Source of the DNA: a virus
IMG/VR virus record: IMGVR_UViG_3300042879_005094
Location: 1-25,893 of that record
Length of the DNA: 25,893 nt
Direction: 5' to 3' (one strand)
Every line of letters starts with the position of its first letter. The first letter of the stretch is position 1. Shown here piece after piece: positions 17,613 to 24,684 of the stretch. Both the position numbers and the translations under genes were made by a program. The notes under the pieces were generated by a model. It saw only the letters and a list, made by a program, of their open reading frames with translations. It had not been told where the DNA came from and did not search any database.

Positions 17613-17642
17613 AAAAGAGTGCTATTATCGCGCTCTTTTTTT
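17613..17642 (+). terminator. Intrinsic terminator after the tail tube gene
   Basis: AAAAGAGTGC (17613-17622) pairs with GCGCTCTTTT (17630-17639) through 10 pairs including one G-U, with loop TATTATC, and runs into a T tract. The TATTTATA box at 17652 follows at once. Confidence 0.88.
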
Positions 17643-17651
17643 ATTATTATA

Positions 17652-17659
17652 TATTTATA
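17652..17659 (+). promoter_or_regulatory. TATTTATA box, candidate late promoter element
   Basis: ATATTTATAATAAAATAAAG lies between the terminator at 17613-17642 and the ATG at 17680 (20 bases), a position that fits a promoter restarting transcription. Confidence 0.5.
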
Positions 17660-17679
17660 ATAAAATAAAGTTATTAAAA

Positions 17680-18417
17680 ATGAGTGAATTTAAATTTCCC
17701 ACAGAGACAATTGACTTACCTTCTAAAGGTTTAGTTTATTCTGAAGATAGTCCTCTATCAAACGGTAAAATAGAAATGAAATATATGACCGCTAAAGAGG
17801 AAGATATTTTAACTAATCAAAATTATATTCAAAAAGGTACAGTATTAGATGAATTATTAAAATCTCTTATTGTCACAAAAATTAATTTTGATGACCTTAT
17901 TATAGGTGATAAAAATGCTATTCTTATAGCAGCCCGTATTTTAGGATATGGTAAAGATTATACTTTTATGTATGAAGGAGAAGAGATAACAATAGATTTA
18001 TCAACTCTTGAAACTACTGAATTAGATGAGAAAGAATTTGTTAAGGGCAAAAATGAATTCTCTTTTACCTTACCTCACTCAGGAACTAACATTACATATA
18101 AACTTTTAACACATGGTGATGAAAGAAAAATTACTGATGAGGTAAAAGGCCTTCAAAGACTTAATAAAAATTCATCCCCAGAATTATCAACAAGACTAAA
18201 ATATATGATTTTATCAGTTGATGGAGATCAATCAAAATCTACTGTTAGAAATTTTGTAGACAATTATTTTTTAGCTCGTGATTCTAGAGCATTTAGAGAA
18301 CACATTAGAAGAACCCAGCCTGATGTAAAATTAATTTTTGATCATGATGGTCCTAATGGATTTAAATCTGATTTGAATATACCTATTGGAGTTAACTTTT
18401 TTTGGCCTGACGCCTGA
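17680..18417 (+). CDS. T4 gp26-like baseplate/tail assembly protein, 245 aa
   Basis: The motifs LPSKGLVYSEDSPLSNGKIE (residues 13-32), MKYMTAKEEDILTNQNYIQK, and FDDLIIGDKNAILIAARILGYG match the T4-like baseplate protein family that includes gp26, found next to gp51 and the tape measure in T4-like phages. T4 gp26 is about 208 aa, so this one is a little longer. It lies between tail tube and tape measure, the place normally taken by tail-assembly chaperones. Its last codons overlap the next frame in a run of seven T (18397-18403). Ribosomes shifting there would make a fusion of about 335 residues. It has its own TATTTATA box and follows a terminator. Confidence 0.8.
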   Translation: MSEFKFPTETIDLPSKGLVYSEDSPLSNGKIEMKYMTAKEEDILTNQNYIQKGTVLDELLKSLIVTKINFDDLIIGDKNAILIAARILGYGKDYTFMYEGEEITIDLSTLETTELDEKEFVKGKNEFSFTLPHSGTNITYKLLTHGDERKITDEVKGLQRLNKNSSPELSTRLKYMILSVDGDQSKSTVRNFVDNYFLARDSRAFREHIRRTQPDVKLIFDHDGPNGFKSDLNIPIGVNFFWPDA

Positions 18418-18688
18418 GTATAGGGTAAATTTGTTCACACAAATACATGAGATAGTGTTTCATGGTAAAGGCGGCTATGATTATAACATTATTTACAATA
18501 TGCCCATTTGGTTAAGAAATTTTACTTTTCATAAAATTAATGAATTTTATGAGAAAGAAAATAAAATGTATGAGGATGCTAAAAAAGGAAATAAAACAAC
18601 AGTTATAGATCCTCAAGGTCAAGTTAAAGCACCTGAATTTATTAAAAAAACAAAAGTAAATTATAATAAAGAAGCATCACAAAAATGA
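18386..18688 (+). CDS. Out-of-frame extension of the gp26-like gene (gp51 position), probably made by frameshifting
   Basis: The open frame overlaps the end of the gp26-like gene by 32 bases and reads LTFFGLTPEYRVNLFTQIHE, then FHGKGGYDYNIIYNMPIWLR, with a lysine-rich C-terminal tail. The only start near its beginning is a TTG at 18386 with no ribosome site. The first in-frame ATG (MPIWL) lies well inside what looks like a continuous domain. This frame is +1 (equivalently -2) relative to the upstream gene. The T7 run at 18397-18403 allows a Phe tRNA to re-pair after either shift. In T4 the gene after 26 is 51, a baseplate hub assembly factor of 249 aa, but I cannot show homology. Independent initiation at TTG is the alternative. 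Its stop codon lies inside the right arm of the terminator that follows. Confidence 0.7.
   Translation: MELTFFGLTPEYRVNLFTQIHEIVFHGKGGYDYNIIYNMPIWLRNFTFHKINEFYEKENKMYEDAKKGNKTTVIDPQGQVKAPEFIKKTKVNYNKEASQK
18397..18403 (+). other. Candidate programmed frameshift site (T7 run)
   Basis: Seven T follow AAC and precede GG. In the upstream frame the codons are TTT TTT TGG. After a +1 or -2 slip a Phe tRNA still pairs with TTT and reading continues as GGC CTG ACG. The upstream frame ends only 12 bases later at TGA 18415-18417. Confidence 0.55.
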
Positions 18689-18697
18689 TGCTTTTTT
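18672..18697 (+). terminator. Intrinsic terminator overlapping the end of the frameshift frame
   Basis: AAGCATCA (18672-18679) pairs perfectly with TGATGCTT (18686-18693), with loop CAAAAA, followed by T residues to 18697. The TGA stop at 18686-18688 is part of the right arm. A TATTTATA box follows 1 base later. Confidence 0.82.
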
Positions 18698-18698
18698 A

Positions 18699-18706
18699 TA
18701 TTTATA
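18699..18706 (+). promoter_or_regulatory. TATTTATA box, candidate late promoter element
   Basis: TATATTTATAACAT lies between the terminator and the tape measure ATG at 18714, leaving 7 bases to the start codon. A transcript starting downstream of this box would be leaderless or nearly so. Confidence 0.45.
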
Positions 18707-18713
18707 ACATATT

Positions 18714-21700
18714 ATGGCAGCTACTCCTGAGCAAATAAAAAATACTGAAAAACTTGTAGCTTTATTAAAAGAAGCAGTTGAGTTATCTCAAAGATTAGGT
18801 GATACCTCTGGTGCTAGAAGATACAGTGAAGCTATAAAGGAAGCTAATAAAGCTACCTCAACTACTAGTGATGACCTCAAAAGTATGACTAGAGAGGTTA
18901 ATGATTTAAAAAGAGAATGGAAAGAATTTAGTAGTGATTTAAGTGGAGCTAGAGCTAGTTTTAACTCTATATTAGATTCTATAAATAAATCTAACACAGT
19001 TGTAGGACAAGTCGTTACCTCTGTTAAAAATTTAGGTAGTATAGCTAGTGATTTACAAAGCATCCAAAGTGGGTATACTGAGTTAAATGAGAAAAATTTA
19101 TCTCAAGTTAAAGAAAAAACTCAAAGAGAAAAACTTAGTTTAGAAATTGGAAGAAATCTTTTAGAATTTAAAAAAAGTGAGATTGAACAACAAATTGAAC
19201 TTAATAGAAATATAGCTAAAGATTTAACAAAAAGTGTTGAGGAAAGAAATGAGGCTAGAAAATCCCAAATTGAATTAAATAAAAAACTTAATGAAAATAA
19301 TCTAGCCCTAGAAGAAACTAACAATTTACTAAATGAAGAAAATTCAGGATACCAGGCTTTATTAAAAGTTATAGATCAACAAGAACAAAAATTAAAAACT
19401 GTAAATAAACAATTTGGGCTGGGTGGAAATTTAATTAAAGGTTTAGGTGAAACTTTAAATAAAATAGGACTAGGTGGTTTAGCTAATCAATTAGGTATAG
19501 ATGAAGCTGTATCTAAAATGAAAGAATTAGCTAATGAGGGTAAAATGGTAGATGGTGTTTTTGTACCTACAAATAGTAGAGTTAAAATACTATCTGAAGG
19601 GTTAAAGTCCATAGGTAAAAGTTTTATAGATACTGCCTTTAGCTTTGAATCTGTTTTTAGTTTTATATTAGATGCTACTTTAAAAACTAGCCAAAATATA
19701 GCTGATATAAGAAAACAAACTGGTTTTTCTTATGGTGAAGCTACAGCTTTAAACGCCGAAATGCAAGGAGTAGCCATAGCTACAGGAGACGCTTTTATTA
19801 CAGGAGATAAATTAGTTAAAACTTATGCTTCATTAACTAATGAGTTAGGCCAGTCAGCTGATATTTTAGGTAATGAAGCTTTAGTTTCAGCTACCCAACT
19901 TGAACAAAAGTTAGGACTTTCAGCTAAAGAATCAGCTCAATTAACTGTTTTATCTAGATTGCAAGGTAAAAATACTGAAGAGGTATTAGATAATACTGTA
20001 GCAGCTGTAGGAGCTATGAACCAGCAAAATAAAACAGCTATAAATGTGAAAGCTGTTTTAGGAGATGTAGCTAACGCTTCTGAAGCCATTCAGGTTTCTT
20101 TAGGTAAAAACCCTAAAGCTATAGCTGAAGCTGCTACAGCTGCTCGGCAATTGGGTCTTTCTCTCAGTGAAGTAGATAATGTAGCTAATAGTTTATTAGA
20201 TTTTGAATCTTCAATTTCTAGTGAGTTAGAAGCGGAATTATTATTAGGACAAGATATAAATTTAGAAAAAGCTAGGCTTTTAGCTTTAAATAATGATTTA
20301 AAAGGCTTAAGTGAAGAATTAAATAAAAATGAAGAGATAAAAGCAGCTTTTGCTTCAGGAAATAGAATACAACAAGAAGCAGCTGCTAAAGCTTTGGGTA
20401 TGAACCGAGATCAGTTAGCTAAAGTAGCTTTACAGCAGGACCTAAATAATATGGCCGCTGAAGAGTTTAAAAATAAATATGGTGAAGCTACATATGAATC
20501 TTTAAAAGCTACTTCAGCCTCAGAATCTTTTCAAGAAGTCTTAACCAAAATACAAAGTGTTTTAGGTCAAATAGGTATGGCTTTTGCTCCTATTTTAGAT
20601 GCTATAGCAGCTATTGTTAGTTTACCTTTTGCTCCTCAAATTATAGCAGCAGCCGCCGCAGCTATTCTTTTAGGTAAAAGTTTTAAGGGTGTAACTGAAA
20701 CTGTAAAAGAAACTTTTAGTACTGTTAAAGATTTAGGTAAAGGTATTTTAGATTTTGCCAAATCCGCTTCTGGGGCTGAAGGAGGTATTATGAGTAAAGT
20801 TAAAGCAGGGTTTAAAGGGGCTACTGGAGGAGGTGGGGGTGGTATTATAGAAACCGCAGGGGGTGTAGCTGAAGGAGCTCAATCTGCGGCTGAAGCTGGT
20901 GAAAAGGCTAAAGAGTTAGCTGGGATAAAACCTGATCTTATTAAGGAAACTATGGGAGCTATAGCTGAGGGGATAAAGAGTTTTGCTGATCCTAAAGTTT
21001 TAGGAGGAGCTTTGGTACTTCCTATAGCCGCTGCAGGGCTAATCCTTCTCCTCCCATCTCTCCCAGTTTTATTTGCTATACAACTTTTAAAAGCTGAACC
21101 TTTACAAAAGGGGTTAGAAGCTATAGGTAAAGGATTATCAACTTTAGGTGAAATGTTAAGGGGACCCCAAGCTGCAGCTATAGGTTTAGGTTTAGTTTTA
21201 ATAGCTGGTTTAGGAGCCGCTTTAATACCTTTAGCTTACGCTGCTAATTTAGCAGCCCCCGCTATATCAGCTATAGGAGATGTACTAGTATCAGCCTTTA
21301 CAGGATTAGGAACAGTAGTTGTAGCTGTAGGTCAAGCTTTAAGTATAATAATATCAAGTGTAGCTGATAGTTTAATCAAAATGGCTAGCCCTGAGATAGC
21401 TATAGGGTTGCTCTCTTTAGTCCCAGCTTTACTAACTTTGGGACCTGCCTTAGTAGGTTTTGGAGTTGGGTTAAGTATAGCAGCAGCTTCAATGGCTGTA
21501 ACAGGAATGTTTGGAAATCCTTTAGAAGCTATACTTAAATTAGCTGATTCTTCTTCAAAATTATTAGATGTTAATAATGCTATAACTGGTATGTCTGTAG
21601 CTATTCGTGAATTAGCTAATACTCTAGCAGAAGTTGATTTAGAAAAACTAGAATCTATCACCAACCCAGGAATTGGTGGTGTAGCTTTAGGGTTAGGCAC

Positions 21701-21899
21701 CGCTGCTATTGAAGGTGTAACTAGTACTGTTAAATCTATAACTGGAGGGGGTGGTGAAGGAGGAGATGGGGGTTTAATTAATGAAATGGTAGAAGTAAAA
21801 GAAATTTTAAAACAAATTTTAAGTAAAGAAGGAATAGTTATGCTTGATAGTAATAAAGTAGGTACTTCTCTTAATATGGGAACTTATAAATTAAAATAA
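18714..21899 (+). CDS. Tape measure protein, 1061 aa
   Basis: It sets tail length and is packed inside the tube. It is the longest ordinary gene in the window and lies directly after the gp26-like pair. Residues 1-250 are highly charged and helical with coiled-coil spacing (SDDLKSMTREVNDLKREWKE, then EIEQQIELNRNIAKDL). Residues about 310-610 are an alanine-rich helical region. Hydrophobic stretches typical of tape measures occur near 625-660 (ILDAIAAIVSLPFAPQIIAA) and at about 762-935, separated by Gly-rich spacers (GGGGGG near 705). The C-terminus (about 1017-1061) has a Gly-rich linker and a helix (EMVEVKEILKQILSKEG). At the usual 0.15 nm per residue the tail would be about 160 nm. No peptidase or lysozyme motif was recognised. 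Confidence 0.88.
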   Translation: MAATPEQIKNTEKLVALLKEAVELSQRLGDTSGARRYSEAIKEANKATSTTSDDLKSMTREVNDLKREWKEFSSDLSGARASFNSILDSINKSNTVVGQVVTSVKNLGSIASDLQSIQSGYTELNEKNLSQVKEKTQREKLSLEIGRNLLEFKKSEIEQQIELNRNIAKDLTKSVEERNEARKSQIELNKKLNENNLALEETNNLLNEENSGYQALLKVIDQQEQKLKTVNKQFGLGGNLIKGLGETLNKIGLGGLANQLGIDEAVSKMKELANEGKMVDGVFVPTNSRVKILSEGLKSIGKSFIDTAFSFESVFSFILDATLKTSQNIADIRKQTGFSYGEATALNAEMQGVAIATGDAFITGDKLVKTYASLTNELGQSADILGNEALVSATQLEQKLGLSAKESAQLTVLSRLQGKNTEEVLDNTVAAVGAMNQQNKTAINVKAVLGDVANASEAIQVSLGKNPKAIAEAATAARQLGLSLSEVDNVANSLLDFESSISSELEAELLLGQDINLEKARLLALNNDLKGLSEELNKNEEIKAAFASGNRIQQEAAAKALGMNRDQLAKVALQQDLNNMAAEEFKNKYGEATYESLKATSASESFQEVLTKIQSVLGQIGMAFAPILDAIAAIVSLPFAPQIIAAAAAAILLGKSFKGVTETVKETFSTVKDLGKGILDFAKSASGAEGGIMSKVKAGFKGATGGGGGGIIETAGGVAEGAQSAAEAGEKAKELAGIKPDLIKETMGAIAEGIKSFADPKVLGGALVLPIAAAGLILLLPSLPVLFAIQLLKAEPLQKGLEAIGKGLSTLGEMLRGPQAAAIGLGLVLIAGLGAALIPLAYAANLAAPAISAIGDVLVSAFTGLGTVVVAVGQALSIIISSVADSLIKMASPEIAIGLLSLVPALLTLGPALVGFGVGLSIAAASMAVTGMFGNPLEAILKLADSSSKLLDVNNAITGMSVAIRELANTLAEVDLEKLESITNPGIGGVALGLGTAAIEGVTSTVKSITGGGGEGGDGGLINEMVEVKEILKQILSKEGIVMLDSNKVGTSLNMGTYKLK

Positions 21900-21906
21900 T
21901 TATTAA

Positions 21907-21914
21907 TATTTATA
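21907..21914 (+). promoter_or_regulatory. TATTTATA box, candidate late promoter element
   Basis: TTAATATTTATAACAAAAAG lies in the 25-bp gap, 10 bases before the ATG at 21925. Confidence 0.45.
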
Positions 21915-21924
21915 ACAAAAAGCA

Positions 21925-22131
21925 ATGTCATTATTACAAAATTTACCCAATATGAATTTAGGTTTAAGAGGATTAACTCCAAACCAATTCATTTTAGAAG
22001 CAGCAGGGTCAAAACTTCACAATCAATACTCTATAAATAATAGACCTAAAATTTTAGGTAAACCTCAACCTTCTACTTTAGATTTAGACGGATTAACCCC
22101 TTCAAAATATCTAGATAACCCACCCAGATAA
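21925..22131 (+). CDS. Small hypothetical protein, 68 aa
   Basis: It begins MSLLQNLPNMNLGLRGLTPN and contains two similar elements, GLRGLTPNQFILEAAG (residues 13-28) and DLDGLTPSKYLDNPP (53-67), suggesting a duplicated short GLTP motif. It is proline-rich and probably extended. It ends four bases before the next gene, so the pair is likely co-translated. No family is recognised. Location after the tape measure suggests a minor baseplate or tail-tip component, by context only. Confidence 0.65.
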   Translation: MSLLQNLPNMNLGLRGLTPNQFILEAAGSKLHNQYSINNRPKILGKPQPSTLDLDGLTPSKYLDNPPR

Positions 22132-22135
22132 TTAG

Positions 22136-24379
22136 ATGGGTCTTATTGATTTAAAAACAGACTTAAAATCCTTAAAATATGGTAAGGATAAACCTGGGGG
22201 GGGAGATAGTAGACAACCTTTTATCAAATCCCCCATACCGGAAGGATTCTACCCAAAATCTGGGCCTGATTTTCTATTAAGGAATGGATTTTTAAATCCT
22301 GTTAGTAGTATTAGAGATGTTTTAAGGATAAGTAAATTTTTAACTACAGTTGATGGTCTTTTATTTGTAGCTAAACAAGAAGTCTTAGCTTTAACTAATC
22401 CTGTAACTATAGGAGGAAGAACTTCAACTAATTTTAGACCTGTTTTATATAATCCTTTAAATACTTTAGCCCAAGTAGGGGGTAATTCTATAGGATTCCA
22501 CACTGAAAGAACTGGCCCCTTCCCAGATATAACTAATTTTACTCAAAAATATGAGTATCTTCAAAAGAATTTTTACCAAGGTTCTAATAATAGACTTCAA
22601 TTATTATTTGAATCTAAAATAAAAGGTAATCGTACCTCTAATTTTAATGAGGGAAAAGCTAAAGAATTAGGTTTAAATTCAAATGATAGAAATGTTTTAT
22701 TTGATTATATTGGGGGGCCATCACCTAATGCTATTCAAGGGGGTAGAACTAAAATATTAAGAGTTACTTATACTGATAATGAAACAAATCCTAAAACAGG
22801 AAATCCCCGCCCTGTTACTATAAATAAAATATCATATAGTGGTATAGTTAATAAATATAATTTAGAATATGATTCTAATAACCCAGTTAACCCATTTATA
22901 TATAAATCAGGTTCTTTAGAAACAGACAATGCTCAATTAGAATTAAAAAGTAATAGTAAAGTTTTTATTGGTCTTGTTAATTATAGTAAAGCTGTTGGAG
23001 CTTCTCAAACTTATTATAGAATAACTGGGATAGATCCTTCTAGTAATACTTTTAATACAGAAGGTTCTTACTTATATTCTAATAATGTTTACCTCTCAGG
23101 ATCTCTTAGTCCTAATTTTTTTGTTATTAATAGTTCTACTCCTAATTATGTGGCTATTAATTATAGCAAAACTTTAGGAGCTAGTAAAAAATATACTACC
23201 TACACTGGAGAATCTGTTGGAATTGAAAATACTATATCAACTTTAGGTGGATTATTAATATCCCCTAATGTGTATAAACCTAACACATTAGAACCAGATA
23301 TAGAAAACTTAAATAAGAAAAAAGGATCCCCATTTCAATACTTAGGTGGAGATGAAGACAAATTAAAATTATCTTTTTTATATCGAGACCTAACCAATGA
23401 CTTAACCTTTTCTACAAACGAAGATTTAGGCTTAGATGGTAATAATAGAGCAACTATAAAAAGTGATGTTTATACTGAATTTCCTAAGACTAGTGAAATA
23501 ATAGAATCTAATAAAACAGCTACTTGGACTCAAGAACAATTAATTAATTCTATCCCTGTTTTAAGAGGAAGTACAGCTTTAACTAGTATATCAGATTATA
23601 GAAAAAAAGCTAATGAAAATAAACCTAAACAAATTCAAGTAGCCTCTGAAGATTATGAGAATTTTAATAGAGAAAAAACTTATTCAGAAGGAAATCCTGG
23701 TTTAAGAAACGCTAAAAGAGTTAGTTACACTAAGGGTCCCCAAGATGTTATAGATGATAGTGAAATAACAAGTGGAAGAGATAAGATTAATTTATACTCA
23801 AGTACTGATGTTAGTAATGAAATTGGAGTAGGAGATATTATTAAATTTAATTTTAGAATTATAAATAATAATTCTTTAAATGATGAATTTATATATTTTA
23901 GAGCCTATATAGATGAATTTAGTGATGTTTACACTTCAAATTGGAACTCATATCAATATGTAGGTAGAGCTGAAAAGTTTTATAGATACTCGGATTTTGA
24001 AAGAAAAATTACTGTAGGATTTACAGTAGCGGCCCAATCTAGAGCCGAATTATTACCTATTTATAGAAAAATAAATAACCTTATAGGAGCAATAGCCCCA
24101 GATTATAGTCAAGCTGGATTTTTAAGAGGTAGTGTTGTTAAAATAACTATAGGAGATTATATCACTTCTGAACCTGGTATAATAAATGGTGGGCTTACAA
24201 TTAGCCCTATTTTAGATGCTGGGTGGGAGATAGCTAGAAGTGAAGGGGGTAAATTAATAACAGATAGTAATGATATTCAACAACTACCTTTAGCTTTTAA
24301 GGTATCAGGTTTATCTATAAATTTAATTCATAAATTTATACCTAGAAAAGGTCAATCATTTATAGGAAATTCTTTATAA
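22136..24379 (+). CDS. Large baseplate protein with tail-tube-like C-terminal domain, 747 aa
   Basis: The N-terminal 80 residues are Gly/Pro-rich and basic. The middle (about 80-560) is Asn/Ser-rich and beta-like, with two related segments near residues 280-300 (FIGLVNYSKAVGASQTYYRI) and 338-356 (YVAINYSKTLGASKKYTTY). The C-terminal part (about 565-747) shows the pattern of tube-fold baseplate proteins: FIYFRAYIDEFSDVYTSNW, VGRAEKFYRYSDFERKITV, a helix with ELLPIYRKINNL, then GFLRGSVVKITIGDY and QLPLAFKVSG. In T4 the genes after the tape measure are 48 and 54, the tube-like caps that start tube assembly. This protein may fill such a role, but the match is by pattern and position only. Confidence 0.72.
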   Translation: MGLIDLKTDLKSLKYGKDKPGGGDSRQPFIKSPIPEGFYPKSGPDFLLRNGFLNPVSSIRDVLRISKFLTTVDGLLFVAKQEVLALTNPVTIGGRTSTNFRPVLYNPLNTLAQVGGNSIGFHTERTGPFPDITNFTQKYEYLQKNFYQGSNNRLQLLFESKIKGNRTSNFNEGKAKELGLNSNDRNVLFDYIGGPSPNAIQGGRTKILRVTYTDNETNPKTGNPRPVTINKISYSGIVNKYNLEYDSNNPVNPFIYKSGSLETDNAQLELKSNSKVFIGLVNYSKAVGASQTYYRITGIDPSSNTFNTEGSYLYSNNVYLSGSLSPNFFVINSSTPNYVAINYSKTLGASKKYTTYTGESVGIENTISTLGGLLISPNVYKPNTLEPDIENLNKKKGSPFQYLGGDEDKLKLSFLYRDLTNDLTFSTNEDLGLDGNNRATIKSDVYTEFPKTSEIIESNKTATWTQEQLINSIPVLRGSTALTSISDYRKKANENKPKQIQVASEDYENFNREKTYSEGNPGLRNAKRVSYTKGPQDVIDDSEITSGRDKINLYSSTDVSNEIGVGDIIKFNFRIINNNSLNDEFIYFRAYIDEFSDVYTSNWNSYQYVGRAEKFYRYSDFERKITVGFTVAAQSRAELLPIYRKINNLIGAIAPDYSQAGFLRGSVVKITIGDYITSEPGIINGGLTISPILDAGWEIARSEGGKLITDSNDIQQLPLAFKVSGLSINLIHKFIPRKGQSFIGNSL

Positions 24380-24381
24380 AA

Positions 24382-24684
24382 ATGGGCAGATATACTAATA
24401 TACCAGTTGTAAGATTCCAAAAAGGAGCTAGATATTTTGCTGAGGCAAAATACCCAGAAGTGCCTTTATCCCCAAGTGATATATATGTTGTTACTTCAGT
24501 AGGAGATAGGCTAGATTTATTAGCTCAACAATATTATGGAGATAATTCTTTATGGTGGGTTATTTCTATTGCTAATACAGAACTACCCCAAAATTCTTTA
24601 TATATTCCTTTAGGAACCCAATTAAGAATCCCTACCAATGTAGAAAACATCTTATTCAGTTATAAAAATTTAAATAATGTTTAA
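24382..24684 (+). CDS. LysM-like baseplate wedge protein (T4 gp53-like), 100 aa
   Basis: Residues about 33-86 form a LysM-type domain: DIYVVTSVGDRLDLLAQQYY, GDNSLWWVISIANTEL, then PLGTQLRIP. Small LysM proteins with the WWVI core are the usual form of gp53-like wedge proteins in contractile-tailed phages and link baseplate subunits rather than bind cell wall. T4 gp53 is about twice as long, so only the core is present here. The gene begins 2 bases after the large baseplate gene, and its stop overlaps the next start (TAATG). Confidence 0.8.
   Translation: MGRYTNIPVVRFQKGARYFAEAKYPEVPLSPSDIYVVTSVGDRLDLLAQQYYGDNSLWWVISIANTELPQNSLYIPLGTQLRIPTNVENILFSYKNLNNV

Noticed and set aside
18788-22503. 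Minus-strand frames at 18788-19063, 19121-19324, 21332-21700 and 22249-22503
   Set aside because: They are all opposite the tape measure or large baseplate gene. Their composition reflects the complement of helical Ala/Leu/Lys-rich coding sequence.
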